The notes beneath the pieces were generated by a model that saw nothing but the letters and a program-made list of their open reading frames with translations, was not told the origin of the DNA and searched no databases. A program made the translations under genes and the position numbers. From Reyranellaceae bacterium (GTDB taxonomy: Bacteria; Pseudomonadota; Alphaproteobacteria; Reyranellales; Reyranellaceae), in assembly GCA_022844045.1 (NCBI GenBank), contig JALHMM010000070.1, positions 1 through 35,942 on the forward strand: a stretch of DNA of 35,942 nt, given 5' to 3'. Position 1 is the first letter of the stretch, and the number at the start of each line of letters is the position of its first letter. Positions 1 to 7,826 of this stretch are shown one piece after another.

Positions 1-569
1 GCCGGTGTCGCGGTGCCCGGCGGTGGCACCTCGGTCGGCGGCAGCACGGTGGTCTGCGCGCCGGCCGGCGCGTTGGCGGGATCCGCGCGGCCGATCATGT
101 CGGCGACGCTGTAGGCGCCGCGCGCGGCGACGCGCGAGATCAGTCGGTCGCCGCCATCGAGCCATTCATCCGGCTTGGCGCTGACCACCTGTTCATGTCG
201 ACCGATGAGCCCGCCTTTGGCGTCGCGCACGGTCCAGACCCAGGTGACACGAAGCTCATCGTTCACCAGCCGAGGCGTTCCAGACACCTCGATGGTGCGA
301 GGCGCGCCGTTGCCGTTGGTGGCGGCGACGATGCCCTGCTGGCGCAATGCCAGCACGATGGCGACGGGCAGGCGCTCGGCCATGGCCTCGGTAACGCCCT
401 TGGGCGGCAGGATGACGAACTCCGCCGTCTCGATCGTCGGGCCGCCGCGTGCGTCGCCGTCCTTGACGTCCGGCCGGAACGGGCGGGGCGTCTCGCCGCA
501 GGCCGCCAGCATGAGCAGGCACAGCGCGAGGATGGCCCGCAGCGGACTCTCACACCACGATCGCGACAC
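1..569 (-). CDS. Putative lipoprotein, C-terminus beyond window edge
   Basis: An open frame with no stop runs off the left edge of the window. From a GTG at 569 it encodes a short hydrophobic stretch ending in the lipobox LAAC (Cys24), so the product is probably exported and lipid-modified. The mature part begins GETPRPFRPD and continues with a mixed alpha/beta region (residues about 40-150). It ends in a Pro/Ala/Thr-rich segment (PPTEVPPPG) at the edge. I do not recognise the family. The start is uncertain: GTG 569 overlaps the tiny frame 550-624, and no strong ribosome binding site is visible. It is last in the hldD-lgt-midA-pgeF operon, and lgt in the same operon makes the enzyme that would acylate it. 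Envelope location is inferred from the lipobox only. Confidence 0.7.
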   Translation of the reverse strand, partial: MSRSWCESPLRAILALCLLMLAACGETPRPFRPDVKDGDARGGPTIETAEFVILPPKGVTEAMAERLPVAIVLALRQQGIVAATNGNGAPRTIEVSGTPRLVNDELRVTWVWTVRDAKGGLIGRHEQVVSAKPDEWLDGGDRLISRVAARGAYSVADMIGRADPANAPAGAQTTVLPPTEVPPPGTATP

Positions 570-624
570 AGGTCACCAGCAGGCCCAGCATGCAGAGCAT
601 GGCGAACATCACCAGATAGGGCAT
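550..624 (-). CDS. Possible 24-residue single-span membrane peptide
   Basis: An ATG four bases after the pgeF stop opens a 24-codon frame that is almost wholly hydrophobic (begins MPYLVMFAML, ends VAIVV). It is one potential transmembrane helix with no charged residue. Its end overlaps the start of the lipoprotein gene, so it may work by translational coupling, or it may be chance. No clear Shine-Dalgarno sequence precedes it. It is listed because the spacing is tight and the composition is unusual for a chance frame. Confidence 0.3.
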   Translation of the reverse strand: MPYLVMFAMLCMLGLLVTCVAIVV

Positions 625-628
625 CGGC

Positions 629-1402
629 TCAGTCGACCAGCATGATCGCGGACAGGCCGCGGCCGTAATCCTTCACGCCCTGCAGCGTGTTGCGCCGGTA
701 GCTGAAGAATTGCCGCTCGTTGCCCAGCGTGTCATGGCCGCTGTCCTCGACGGTGGCGACGCCCAGCAGTCGCAACCGACGCAGCAGATAGCCGGGCAGG
801 TCGAACATGTAGTGACCGGCGCGGCGCGAGGCGGAGAAGAACGCGGCGTTGGTCGTATCCTGGTCGATGAACGGTGCCGGGAACTCGGGGCCGACCTCAT
901 AGGATTCGCGCGCGATGCAGGGGCCGATCGCGGCGTGCACGTGCGTGCGTCGCGCCCCCAGTTTCTCCATCGCCGACAGCGTCGTGTCGACGACGCCGGC
1001 CAGCGCGCCTTTCCAGCCGGCATGCGCCGCGCCGATCACGCCCGCCGAGGCGTCGGCCAACAGCACCGGCGCGCAGTCCGCGGACAGCACGCCCAGCGCG
1101 ACGCCCGGCCGGTCCGTCACCATCGCGTCCGCCTTGGGCGCGCCGGGCGAGGTCCACAGCTTCGTATCGTCGACCCGGAGAACCGTCGTCGAATGGATCT
1201 GATGGACGGTCAGCAAGCGCTCCGGCGCCAGGCCCAGCCGACCGGCGGCGCGGGCGCGGTTTTCCGCGACATTGGCGGGATCGTCGGTCGAACCGTAGCC
1301 GCAATTGAGCGAGGCGTAGATGCCCTGGCTGACGCCGCCTTCGCGCGTGAAGAAGGCGTGCCGTACGTGCGGCAGGCGGGCGAGGCTGGGAAGCGTGAGC
1401 AC
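629..1402 (-). CDS. pgeF: Peptidoglycan editing factor PgeF / YfiH-LACC1 family
   Basis: A 257-residue protein of the DUF152 (Cu-oxidase_4, YfiH/LACC1) family. Visible signatures are HQIHS (His70), SADCAPVLL (Cys110), GAAHAGWKG (His127) and GPCI. The His/Cys/His trio matches the zinc-binding, purine-nucleoside-handling site of the family. In E. coli the homologue PgeF removes mis-incorporated residues from peptidoglycan precursors, while other members act as purine nucleoside phosphorylase/deaminases; both activities are family knowledge. Length is normal and the protein appears cytoplasmic. It lies 41 bases after the MidA-like methyltransferase gene, an order common in Alphaproteobacteria. 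Confidence 0.93.
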   Translation of the reverse strand: MLTLPSLARLPHVRHAFFTREGGVSQGIYASLNCGYGSTDDPANVAENRARAAGRLGLAPERLLTVHQIHSTTVLRVDDTKLWTSPGAPKADAMVTDRPGVALGVLSADCAPVLLADASAGVIGAAHAGWKGALAGVVDTTLSAMEKLGARRTHVHAAIGPCIARESYEVGPEFPAPFIDQDTTNAAFFSASRRAGHYMFDLPGYLLRRLRLLGVATVEDSGHDTLGNERQFFSYRRNTLQGVKDYGRGLSAIMLVD

Positions 1403-1443
1403 GTGCGGTCGCCGTTCGTCGCGGATGGGGGCGGCGAGCCGAG

Positions 1444-2535
1444 TCAGATGAAGCCCGCCGCCGGGGGCAACGACGGGTCACGCAACGCGATCGCGCGAAA
1501 CAAGGTGCCCATTTGGCCGGGGTCGATCAAGCGCCGCATCGCCGCGTCGATGTCCGCGGCCTGCGCCGGCGTCGCCAACGGACGCAGCAGCGCGGCGCGG
1601 GTCTCGATGCCTAGATCGCGCAGGAAGTCGCCCTGCGCCGTGGGGCCGTCGATCGCTGCGCCCGCCTGCCGTGCGGCGCGGGCAACGGCTCCGAAATCCA
1701 CATGGGCCGTCAGGTCCGCCTCGCCGATGGCCTCGAACACGTCGGCGGCCTTGTGCGCGCGCAGGGCCTGCAAGGTGTCGCCGTTGGTACCGGAGTCGTA
1801 ACCGTAGTCGATGAACAGCGCGGCACCACGGCTGGCCGCGATTCGGCGCGCGATCTCCGATGTCAGGGATGTGACGGCCGGCGATAGCTCGGCGATGGAG
1901 CCGAACCGGTCGATCGTGCGCACCGGCTCGGACAGCAGCGTGGCCAGCGGCGATTTGCCGGGTGCCGACGCGAAGGCGAACTTCGCGCGGCCGTGGACCA
2001 GCCCGACCTGGCGTTCTGCCCAGCCCCAGGGTTGGCGTACGAGCTGGCGGATCGGCAGCGCGTCGAGGAATTCGTTGGCGACCAGCAGCAAAGGTGCGTC
2101 CGACGGCACCTCCGCGAAGCGCTCGTGCCAATGCGGCGTGGCGTAGTCGGCCAGCACCTCGCGCTGCACATCTCGTAGACCGGCGTGGATCTCGACGAGG
2201 TGCAACTCGAGCGCCTCGTGGAAGCCGGGCACCGCGCGGGTGGCGCGCAAGGCGTCGCGCAGCAGCGTACCGCGTCCCGGGCCAAGCTCGACCAGGTGGA
2301 CGCGTTGGGGTGAGCCCAGCACCAGCCAGCGTTCGGCCAGCCAGGCGCCCAGCAGCTCGCCGAACATCTGGCTGATCTCGGGCGCGGTAACGAAGTCGCC
2401 GCTGGCGCCCAACGGCTTGCCGCTGCGGTAGTAGCCAAGCGCCGGGTGGTTCAGCGCCTCGGTCATGAACTCGGCGACGGTGATCGGGCCGGCGAGCGCG
2501 ATGCGCCGGCGCAGGATTTCGGCGAGTTCCGTCAT
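1444..2535 (-). CDS. Class I SAM-dependent methyltransferase, MidA/NDUFAF7 family
   Basis: A 363-residue protein of the DUF185 family, homologous to mitochondrial NDUFAF7 (MidA), which symmetrically dimethylates an arginine of the complex I subunit NDUFS2. Seen here: the N-terminal GPITVAEFM and NHPALGYY motifs, FVTAPEISQMFGELLG, the SAM-binding VELGPGRGTLLRDALR (about residues 75-95) and the later LFIDYGYD segment typical of the family. The start is ATG 2535, two bases after the lgt stop, so translation is likely coupled to lgt. The same frame stays open upstream across lgt, but that part is a shadow. The bacterial substrate is not known to me; complex I assembly is a reasonable inference. 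Confidence 0.9.
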   Translation of the reverse strand: MTELAEILRRRIALAGPITVAEFMTEALNHPALGYYRSGKPLGASGDFVTAPEISQMFGELLGAWLAERWLVLGSPQRVHLVELGPGRGTLLRDALRATRAVPGFHEALELHLVEIHAGLRDVQREVLADYATPHWHERFAEVPSDAPLLLVANEFLDALPIRQLVRQPWGWAERQVGLVHGRAKFAFASAPGKSPLATLLSEPVRTIDRFGSIAELSPAVTSLTSEIARRIAASRGAALFIDYGYDSGTNGDTLQALRAHKAADVFEAIGEADLTAHVDFGAVARAARQAGAAIDGPTAQGDFLRDLGIETRAALLRPLATPAQAADIDAAMRRLIDPGQMGTLFRAIALRDPSLPPAAGFI

Positions 2536-2537
2536 GC

Positions 2538-3353
2538 CTAGGCGGGCAGCGCCGGCCGGCCGAGCGCGCGCATGATCAGCCAAACACCGAACGCGACCAG
2601 GGGCAGCGACAGGATCATGCCCATGGTCAACCAATTGCCGGCGAGGTAGCCGAGATGCGCGTCGGGCTCGCGCCACAGCTCGCCGATGATGCGCGCCAGG
2701 CCATAACCGGCCCAAAACACGCCGCAGATGAAGCCGGGCCGGCGGCGCATGCCGTAGACCCGCCACAGTACGACGGTGATCGCGAACAGGATCAGGCCTT
2801 CGAGACAGGCCTGATAGAGCTGGCTGGGATGGCGCGGCGTCAACAGCGGGTCGCGCGGGAAGATCATCGCCCACGCCACGTCGGTCGGCCGGCCCCACAG
2901 CTCGCCGTTGATGAAATTGGCCATGCGGCCGAAGAACAGACCCTGCGGCGCCACGATGCCGATGACATCGGCGAAGGCGAACAGATCGGCCTTCTGCTTG
3001 CGGGCATAGAGGATGATCGCGATCGTGACGCCCAGCAGGCCGCCATGGAAGGACATGCCGCCTTCCCACACGGTGAAGATCTTGAGCGGATTATCGAGAT
3101 AGAAGCCGGGCTTGTAGAACAGCACATAGCCCAGCCGGCCGCCGAGGATCACGCCCAGCGCCGCCCAGAACAGGAAGTCGTCGAGCGCCTTGGGGCTCAT
3201 CACCCTGGGCGACTGCTCGACGATGCGCCGGGCCATCAGCCAGGCGACGACGAGGCCCGCGATATAAGCCAGCGCGTACCAGCGGATGGCGAGCGGGCCG
3301 ATGGCGATCACGACGGGATCGATATCGGGATAGGGGATGACCGCGGGCAGCAT
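2538..3353 (-). CDS. lgt: Prolipoprotein diacylglyceryl transferase
   Basis: A 271-residue inner-membrane enzyme that moves diacylglycerol from phosphatidylglycerol to the lipobox cysteine of prelipoproteins, the first step of lipoprotein maturation. Several hydrophobic helices are visible. The family signatures SFHGGLLG (His103) and FGRMANFINGELWG (Arg143, Asn146, Glu151) fall at the same positions as the catalytic residues of the E. coli enzyme. The C-terminal ARIIGELWREPD motif is also present. ATG 3353 gives a standard length. The frame is open further upstream into hldD, but the upstream residues do not look like Lgt. It sits 58 bases after hldD and 2 bases before the methyltransferase gene. 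Confidence 0.95.
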   Translation of the reverse strand: MLPAVIPYPDIDPVVIAIGPLAIRWYALAYIAGLVVAWLMARRIVEQSPRVMSPKALDDFLFWAALGVILGGRLGYVLFYKPGFYLDNPLKIFTVWEGGMSFHGGLLGVTIAIILYARKQKADLFAFADVIGIVAPQGLFFGRMANFINGELWGRPTDVAWAMIFPRDPLLTPRHPSQLYQACLEGLILFAITVVLWRVYGMRRRPGFICGVFWAGYGLARIIGELWREPDAHLGYLAGNWLTMGMILSLPLVAFGVWLIMRALGRPALPA

Positions 3354-3411
3354 GGGCGCGGGTGTAGCGGTCACGCGGCCGGCTGTCACCTGAGGCGTTG
3401 CCGCTGCCAAT

Positions 3412-4401
3412 TCAGCGATAGGGGTCGTCCGCCGACAGATGGTCCCCGATGTAGCGACGCACGCCCTGTTCAAGCGTGGTGAACGGTGCGGCGAAGCCCG
3501 CCGCGCGCAAGCGCTCGACTCGTGCCTCGGTGAAGTACTGATAGCGGTCCCGGATCGCTTCGGGCGTGTCGATCCAGTCGATGGCGACGGGGCGGTCCAT
3601 CGCCGCGAAAACGGCGTACGCGAGATCGAGGAAGCTGCGGGCCTGGCCGGTGCCGATGTTGAACAGGCCGGACAGCCTTGGCTGGCGCCACAGCGCCAGC
3701 ATGGCCGCGACGCAGTCATCGACCCAGACGAAGTCGCGCAGCTGGCCGCCATCGGCGTAGTCGGGATGGTGCGAGCGGAACAGCCGGGCGCGGCCGCTGT
3801 CGCGCACCTGCTCGAACAGCGCCAGCGCGACGCTGCGCTGGCCGCCCTTGTGGTACTCGTTGGGGCCATAGACGTTGAAGAACTTCAGCCCCGCCCAGGA
3901 TGGCGGCGCGGGCTCGCCCGCCGAGACCATGCGCAGCACCTCGAGGTCGAAGCGTTGCTTGCTGGCACCATAGGGGTTGAGCGGCTCCAGCCGACGCAAG
4001 GCCTGGCCGTCGAAGGCATCGTCGAAGCCCTCCGCGCCGTCGCCATAGGTCGCCGCCGACGAGGCATACAGGAAAGGGATTCCGCGCCGGGCGCAGAAGC
4101 GCCACAGGCCGAGCGGCAGCGCGACGTTGACGCGCTCCAGCAGGCCAAGGTCGGTCTCGGTGGTCGAGCTGATGGCGCCGAGATGGAATATCGCCTCGAC
4201 TCGGTGACCCTCGCGCTCGAGGAAGCCGTCGAGGGCCTCGGGCGGCACAAAGGCCGCGAGGTTGCGCCGTTTGGCGAGGTTGCGCCGCTTCGCCTCGTGA
4301 TCGACGCGGTCGACGACGACGATATCGCCCAGGCCGGCGCGCTCCAGGGCCGCGACCAGACAGGAGCCGATGAAGCCGGCGCCGCCGGTAACCACGATCA
4401 T
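3412..4401 (-). CDS. hldD: ADP-L-glycero-D-manno-heptose 6-epimerase
   Basis: A 329-residue short-chain dehydrogenase/reductase-type epimerase. It converts ADP-D-glycero-beta-D-manno-heptose to the L-glycero form used for the LPS inner core. Seen: the NAD(P)-binding TGGAGFIGS at residues 5-13, HLGAISSTTE, the catalytic Tyr144 and Lys148 in NPYGASKQ, and FNVYGPNEYHKG, LFRSHHPDYADGGQLRDFVWVDD and RDRYQYFTEA, all characteristic of HldD. Residues 37-48 are a tandem AKRRNL duplication not expected from the family. This is the first gene of the minus-strand envelope operon, divergent from ubiK. A TATAAC stands only six bases before the ATG without a convincing -35 box. Confidence 0.93.
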   Translation of the reverse strand: MIVVTGGAGFIGSCLVAALERAGLGDIVVVDRVDHEAKRRNLAKRRNLAAFVPPEALDGFLEREGHRVEAIFHLGAISSTTETDLGLLERVNVALPLGLWRFCARRGIPFLYASSAATYGDGAEGFDDAFDGQALRRLEPLNPYGASKQRFDLEVLRMVSAGEPAPPSWAGLKFFNVYGPNEYHKGGQRSVALALFEQVRDSGRARLFRSHHPDYADGGQLRDFVWVDDCVAAMLALWRQPRLSGLFNIGTGQARSFLDLAYAVFAAMDRPVAIDWIDTPEAIRDRYQYFTEARVERLRAAGFAAPFTTLEQGVRRYIGDHLSADDPYR

Positions 4402-4480
4402 GCCGGCGTTATAGCGCGACCGCGGCGCTGGCGCGTATGGGCCGTGGCACCTATATCGCTGGGACTAGCCGGAGGATCTC

Positions 4481-4747
4481 ATGCAGACACGCAATCCCCT
4501 TCTCGATGACCTGGCCAAGGTGGCGGCCGGCGCCGCCGGTGCGCTGAGCGGTGTGCGCGACGAGGTCGAGGCGCGGATCCGCGACCAGCTGGCCAAGATC
4601 CTCGACGGCATGAACCTGCCCAACCGCGAGGAATTCGATGTCGTGCGCGCCATGGCGGTGGCGGCGCGCGAGGAGAACGAGGCGCTGAAAGCCCGCATTG
4701 TCGAGCTTGAGGCACGGCTGGCCAAGCTCGCCCCGCCGGCCAGCTGA
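4481..4747 (+). CDS. ubiK: Ubiquinone biosynthesis accessory factor UbiK
   Basis: An 88-residue protein of the BMFP/YqiC (UbiK) family. The N-terminal half is amphipathic (NPLLDDLAKVAAGAAGAL) and binds membrane lipid in family members. The middle carries the diagnostic LPNREEFDVVR. The C-terminus is a coiled coil (EENEALKARIVELEARLAKL) used for trimerisation. In E. coli UbiK assists the soluble ubiquinone-synthesis complex with UbiJ. A strong ribosome binding site (GGAGGA) lies about six bases before the ATG. A TATATC at 4452-4457 could be its -10 box, but I see no -35. Transcribed divergently from hldD. Confidence 0.92.
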   Translation: MQTRNPLLDDLAKVAAGAAGALSGVRDEVEARIRDQLAKILDGMNLPNREEFDVVRAMAVAAREENEALKARIVELEARLAKLAPPAS

Positions 4748-4956
4748 GGCGGCCGTGGACGGGGTTCCGGATTAAATTCGCGGAATCCACATGCTGGATT
4801 CTTGCGCCGGGAGTCCTGACGTGGCAGGCTATGGGTAGTGGGCGCCTAGAACACGCCCACAAGATTTGGAAACGTACCGGATGTCGTAGTGGTCTGCGCC
4901 TGCCGTACAGCCCTTTCGGGGCGTGGCGGGCGCATATGGGATTCGTGGGGTGGGCG

Positions 4957-5463
4957 ATGGCGCTGATGCAACGGGAGCATAGCGAGCGACGGGCGCCCAA
5001 TCCGCTTGAGCTGGTCGAGCGGGTCGTGACGGAAAACGAATGGCCCTTCGATCGAACCAGCGATCAGGAGATCGCCGTCGAGGTCGCCGGCCGCTGGTGC
5101 GACTACCGGATGTTCTTCGCCTGGCGCGAGGACGTCAGCGCGCTGCACTTCACTTGCGCCTTCGATGCGCGCATCCCCAGCGAGAAGCACCGCGAAGTGC
5201 ACGGCCTGCTGGCCCAGATCAACGAGAAATTGTGGCTCGGCCACTTCGACCTATGGTCGGAAGAGGGCCTGCCGATGTTCCGCCACTCGATCCTGCTGCG
5301 CGGCACGCGCGGGCTGACGGTCGAGCAGCTCGAGGATCTCATGGAGGTCGCGATCGGCGAGAGCGAACGGTTCTATCCCGCGTTCCAGTATGTCGTCTGG
5401 GCCGGCAAGACGCCCAGCGAAGCCTTGGCCGCCTCGATCCTCGAGACGGTCGGGCAAGCGTGA
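4957..5463 (+). CDS. YbjN domain-containing protein (secretion-chaperone-like fold)
   Basis: A protein of about 168 residues from the chosen ATG. The core NPLELVERVVTENEWPFDR, then AVEVAGRWCDYRMFFAWRED and GHFDLWSEEGLPMFRHSILLRG match the alphaproteobacterial YbjN (DUF1790-type) family, whose fold resembles type III secretion chaperones. Role unknown; E. coli YbjN affects motility and stress responses. The frame is open back to 4831, but residues before MALMQ look unlike the family, so I start at 4957; ATG 4936 and ATG 4966 are alternatives. A run of Gs before 4957 could serve as ribosome binding site. In relatives I recall proC following directly; here a convergent desaturase follows instead. 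Confidence 0.8.
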   Translation: MALMQREHSERRAPNPLELVERVVTENEWPFDRTSDQEIAVEVAGRWCDYRMFFAWREDVSALHFTCAFDARIPSEKHREVHGLLAQINEKLWLGHFDLWSEEGLPMFRHSILLRGTRGLTVEQLEDLMEVAIGESERFYPAFQYVVWAGKTPSEALAASILETVGQA

Positions 5464-5516
5464 GTTCAGTTCCGACGCCCCCTCAGGACAACCAAGAGAA
5501 CCAAAGAGGCGTCGCG

Positions 5517-5554
5517 CCGCGCCGGTCCCAGCCCTCTCCCAGGGGCCGGCGCGG
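5517..5554. terminator. Hairpin between convergent genes
   Basis: A 13-bp stem (5517-5529 with 5542-5554, one G-T wobble) closes a 12-base loop between the end of the YbjN-like gene (5463) and the end of the desaturase gene (5564). It lacks a clear T run on either side, so it is a candidate bidirectional transcript end or stabilising hairpin rather than a proven intrinsic terminator. Confidence 0.5.
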
Positions 5555-5563
5555 TTGAACTCC

Positions 5564-6598
5564 CTAGCGGTTGGTCCGGCGTCCGGCTTCGGCGAACGAC
5601 ACCATCCGCCCACGCGCCTCGTCCCATAGCCAGCAGCGCGGCGCGCGCAGCCCGTCGAGCAGGCTAAGCGTCGTGACCGATCGCAGCGTGGCGTTGCCGG
5701 CATGGCATTTGGCCAGCCGATAGTTGGGAATCTTCGGATTGAGATGGTGGACATGGTGAAAGCCGATGTCGCCCGTGAACCATCGCAGCGGCTGCGGCAA
5801 TCGAAGGTAGGACGTGCCGCGCAACGAGGCGGCGATCGGCGTCCAGTCGACGCGGCGCAGCCACGCGGCGGCTTCGAAGCGATGCTGCACCGAGAACAGC
5901 CAGACGCCGGCGATCGCGGCCAGCGTGATGATCGGCAGCTGGACGCGCGCCATGGTGCCGAAGCCGACCAACAGGCCGATGAGGGCAAATAGCGTCACCA
6001 GCGAGAGGTTGGTGGCGTGCACCGAGCGGCGTTCGCGTCGCCAGCCGTCGGGCGTGTCGAAGGGCAGGCGATAGAGCAGCACGAAGACCAGCGGCGGCAG
6101 CAGCAGGTGCGCGATCAGCGGATGGCGGACGATCCGGTACACCGCGCGCTCACGGCGCGACAGGCGGCGATACTCCGCGATCGTCAGGCACGTCGAGTAG
6201 ATGTCCGTGCCGCTTTCCCGGCGGTCGAGATTGTTCCAGTTGGCGTGGTGCCCGGCATGTTGGCGGCGCCAGTGCTGGTATGGGGTCAAGGTCGCGAGGC
6301 TGCACAACCGGCCGATCCAGTCGTTGACGCGCTTCGAGCGGAACAGCGCGCCGTGGCCGCAATCGTGCTGCAGGATAAAGATGCGCACGACGAAGGCCGC
6401 GGTGGGCACGGCGAGCGCCAGGGTCAACCAGAACGAGATGTGCGCCGTGAGGTACATCGCGGCGAGCAGCGCGAGGAAAGGCAGGAACGTCGAGGCGATC
6501 TGCAGGATCGCGCGCAACGGCTGTGCCGCCTGATGGGCGCTGAGCACGCCGCGCAGCGCGGCGCTATCGGTGTCGCTCAATGCGGTGGAAGGAGGCAT
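5564..6598 (-). CDS. Membrane fatty acid desaturase (omega-6 / DesA type)
   Basis: A protein of about 344 residues of the di-iron membrane desaturase family. The three histidine boxes are HDCGH, HAGHH and HHVHH, in the order and spacing of acyl-lipid desaturases. Hydrophobic pairs lie before the first box (TFLPFLALLAAMYL, FWLTLALAVP) and between boxes two and three (LLLPPLVFVLLY, LSLVTLFALIGLLV). The enzyme would introduce a cis double bond into a membrane fatty acyl chain using O2 and an electron donor; the exact position cannot be read from sequence. A GTG at 6604 could also start it; ATG 6598 has a GGCAGCG-type weak site upstream, so the start is uncertain. Monocistronic, convergent with the YbjN-like gene. 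Confidence 0.88.
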   Translation of the reverse strand: MPPSTALSDTDSAALRGVLSAHQAAQPLRAILQIASTFLPFLALLAAMYLTAHISFWLTLALAVPTAAFVVRIFILQHDCGHGALFRSKRVNDWIGRLCSLATLTPYQHWRRQHAGHHANWNNLDRRESGTDIYSTCLTIAEYRRLSRRERAVYRIVRHPLIAHLLLPPLVFVLLYRLPFDTPDGWRRERRSVHATNLSLVTLFALIGLLVGFGTMARVQLPIITLAAIAGVWLFSVQHRFEAAAWLRRVDWTPIAASLRGTSYLRLPQPLRWFTGDIGFHHVHHLNPKIPNYRLAKCHAGNATLRSVTTLSLLDGLRAPRCWLWDEARGRMVSFAEAGRRTNR

Positions 6599-6628
6599 CG
6601 ACACCTCGTATGGCAGCGCTGGTCGCGT

Positions 6629-6814
6629 TCAGGACAGGTCCTCTTCCTTGACCATCCGCTCGACGCCGTTCTCGACGGATCGCACGCGGTACTGGTTCTG
6701 GTTGCCGGCCGGGGGCATCAGGCGCAGCACCTCGTAACGGCCTTGCGGCGTGCCGAGGAACTTCGGCGCCGCGACGCGGACGAACTGGCCGACCTTGAAC
6801 TTGTGTTCCTTCAT
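6629..6814 (-). CDS. Small conserved hypothetical protein (61 residues)
   Basis: A 61-residue basic protein beginning MKEHKFKVGQFVRV and ending RMVKEEDLS. The pattern KFKVGQ.V followed by G.YEVLRLMP and QYRVRSV.....RMVKE is one I associate with a small conserved alphaproteobacterial family of unknown function, possibly a beta-barrel (SH3-like) fold. An excellent ribosome binding site (AGGAGGG) lies five bases before the ATG, which fixes the start and excludes the longer in-frame extension. It lies upstream of the desaturase gene on the same strand with a 30-base gap and may be cotranscribed with it. Confidence 0.75.
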   Translation of the reverse strand: MKEHKFKVGQFVRVAAPKFLGTPQGRYEVLRLMPPAGNQNQYRVRSVENGVERMVKEEDLS

Positions 6815-7310
6815 GCCGGCCCTCCTTGGGACTCGCGCAAGAGGGCCGCGCCGCGGCCGACGCATCGCCGATGGCCCGGCGGGGTGTTCAAGGCTGCGCG
6901 CATCTGCGTGCCGGCGGAATCCGCCCTGACTATCGAGCGCATGGGCCCCCTTCCATTGCAGGCGGGAGCACGTCGTCTCTCAGCCACCGGCGCCGAATCT
7001 GCCCTGCCGGTGATGACGGCATAGGCTCATGTTTCGACCAATCTGGCGAGGGCCTAATCTTGGGACGGCAAATTTACGCGCAAGTAAAGTGATTTCTCGG
7101 CTCTGCTCGCCGCATGTTTGGCGGGGCGTTCCGGGAATGGACTTGTCTAACGGCTGTGAACATGCGTATTGGCCGAACGTTCGACCTCTTGGCCGCATTC
7201 TGCTCGCGGCGCGTTTCCAGCGCGCCTAGCGTCGAGACTCCCAGGCGATCGAGCCTGCGCGTTGCGACCGAAGTCCGACGCGTCCCGTGCCGACCGCAGA
7301 GGAAACGTCC
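6815..7310. other. Intergenic region upstream of the cold-shock gene
   Basis: Almost 500 bases between divergent genes with no frame I can support as coding. The base composition drops around 7060-7170 (for example a TTTAC...GTAAA inverted pair near 7074-7089). There is a perfect 10-base palindrome CGAACGTTCG at 7174-7183. A small GC-rich hairpin with GGCGCG/CGCGCC arms lies near 7210-7230. Cold-shock genes often have long, structured 5' leaders, and that would fit here, but I cannot place a promoter with confidence. Confidence 0.5.
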
Positions 7311-7514
7311 ATGGCCAAGGGTACCGTCAAATTCTTCAACCAGACCAAGGGCTACGGCTTCATCCAGCCGAGCGATGGCTCGAAGGACGTTTTCGTCCAT
7401 ATCTCGGCCGTCCAGCGCGCCGGCCTCGATGGCCTCAACGAGGGCCAGACCGTGTCGTTCGACGTCTCGATGGAGCGCGGCAAGCCGGCCGCGACGAACC
7501 TGAAGGCCGAGTAG
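7311..7514 (+). CDS. Cold-shock protein, CspA family
   Basis: A 67-residue single cold-shock domain. RNP1 (KGYGFIQP) and RNP2 (VFVHISAV) are intact and the aromatic nucleic-acid-binding surface is conserved. The start MAKGTVKFFN matches the family; upstream residues in the same frame (MPTAEETS) are excluded. AGAGGA lies about eight bases before the ATG. Such proteins bind single-stranded RNA/DNA and melt RNA structure. It precedes the IF-1 gene by 36 bases, so the two are probably cotranscribed, a pairing that makes sense for translation under cold or growth shifts. Confidence 0.95.
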   Translation: MAKGTVKFFNQTKGYGFIQPSDGSKDVFVHISAVQRAGLDGLNEGQTVSFDVSMERGKPAATNLKAE

Positions 7515-7550
7515 GCAGTCGCAAATCAACCGCCTCACCAGCGAGGACAA

Positions 7551-7826
7551 ATGGCGAAAGAAGATCTGATCGAGTTCCAGGGCACGATCGCCGAGGCACT
7601 GCCCGACGGTCGTTTCCGCGTCACCCTGGAGTCGGGGTCGGAAATCATCGCCTATACCGCCGGCCGCATGAAGAAGAACCGCATCCGCGCCCTGGCCGGC
7701 GATCGTGTGACCGTGGAGATGACGCCGTACGACCTGACCAAGGGCCGCGTCATCTACCGCCACAAGGACGAGCGTCCCGGCTCCATCGGCGCCGCCCCGC
7801 GTCGGCGCAATTTCGTACGGCGCTAG
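7551..7826 (+). CDS. infA: Translation initiation factor IF-1 with C-terminal extension
   Basis: A 91-residue OB-fold protein: residues 1-72 (MAKEDLIEFQGTIAEALPDGRF... YDLTKGRVIYRHKDE) are classical IF-1, which occupies the ribosomal A site during initiation. A further roughly 19 residues (RPGSIGAAPRRRNFVRR) form an Arg-rich tail that ordinary 72-residue IF-1 lacks. Tails of this sort occur in second IF-1 copies of some Alphaproteobacteria (recalled), so this may be the accessory paralogue rather than the sole infA. It follows the cold-shock gene. Its TAG stop lies in a CTAG that is also the stop of the convergent flavoprotein gene. Confidence 0.92.
   Translation: MAKEDLIEFQGTIAEALPDGRFRVTLESGSEIIAYTAGRMKKNRIRALAGDRVTVEMTPYDLTKGRVIYRHKDERPGSIGAAPRRRNFVRR

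Noticed and set aside
4402..4436. TATAAC six bases before the hldD ATG, suggesting a leaderless message
   Set aside because: No recognisable -35 box at the right distance and the match may be chance; not enough to claim.
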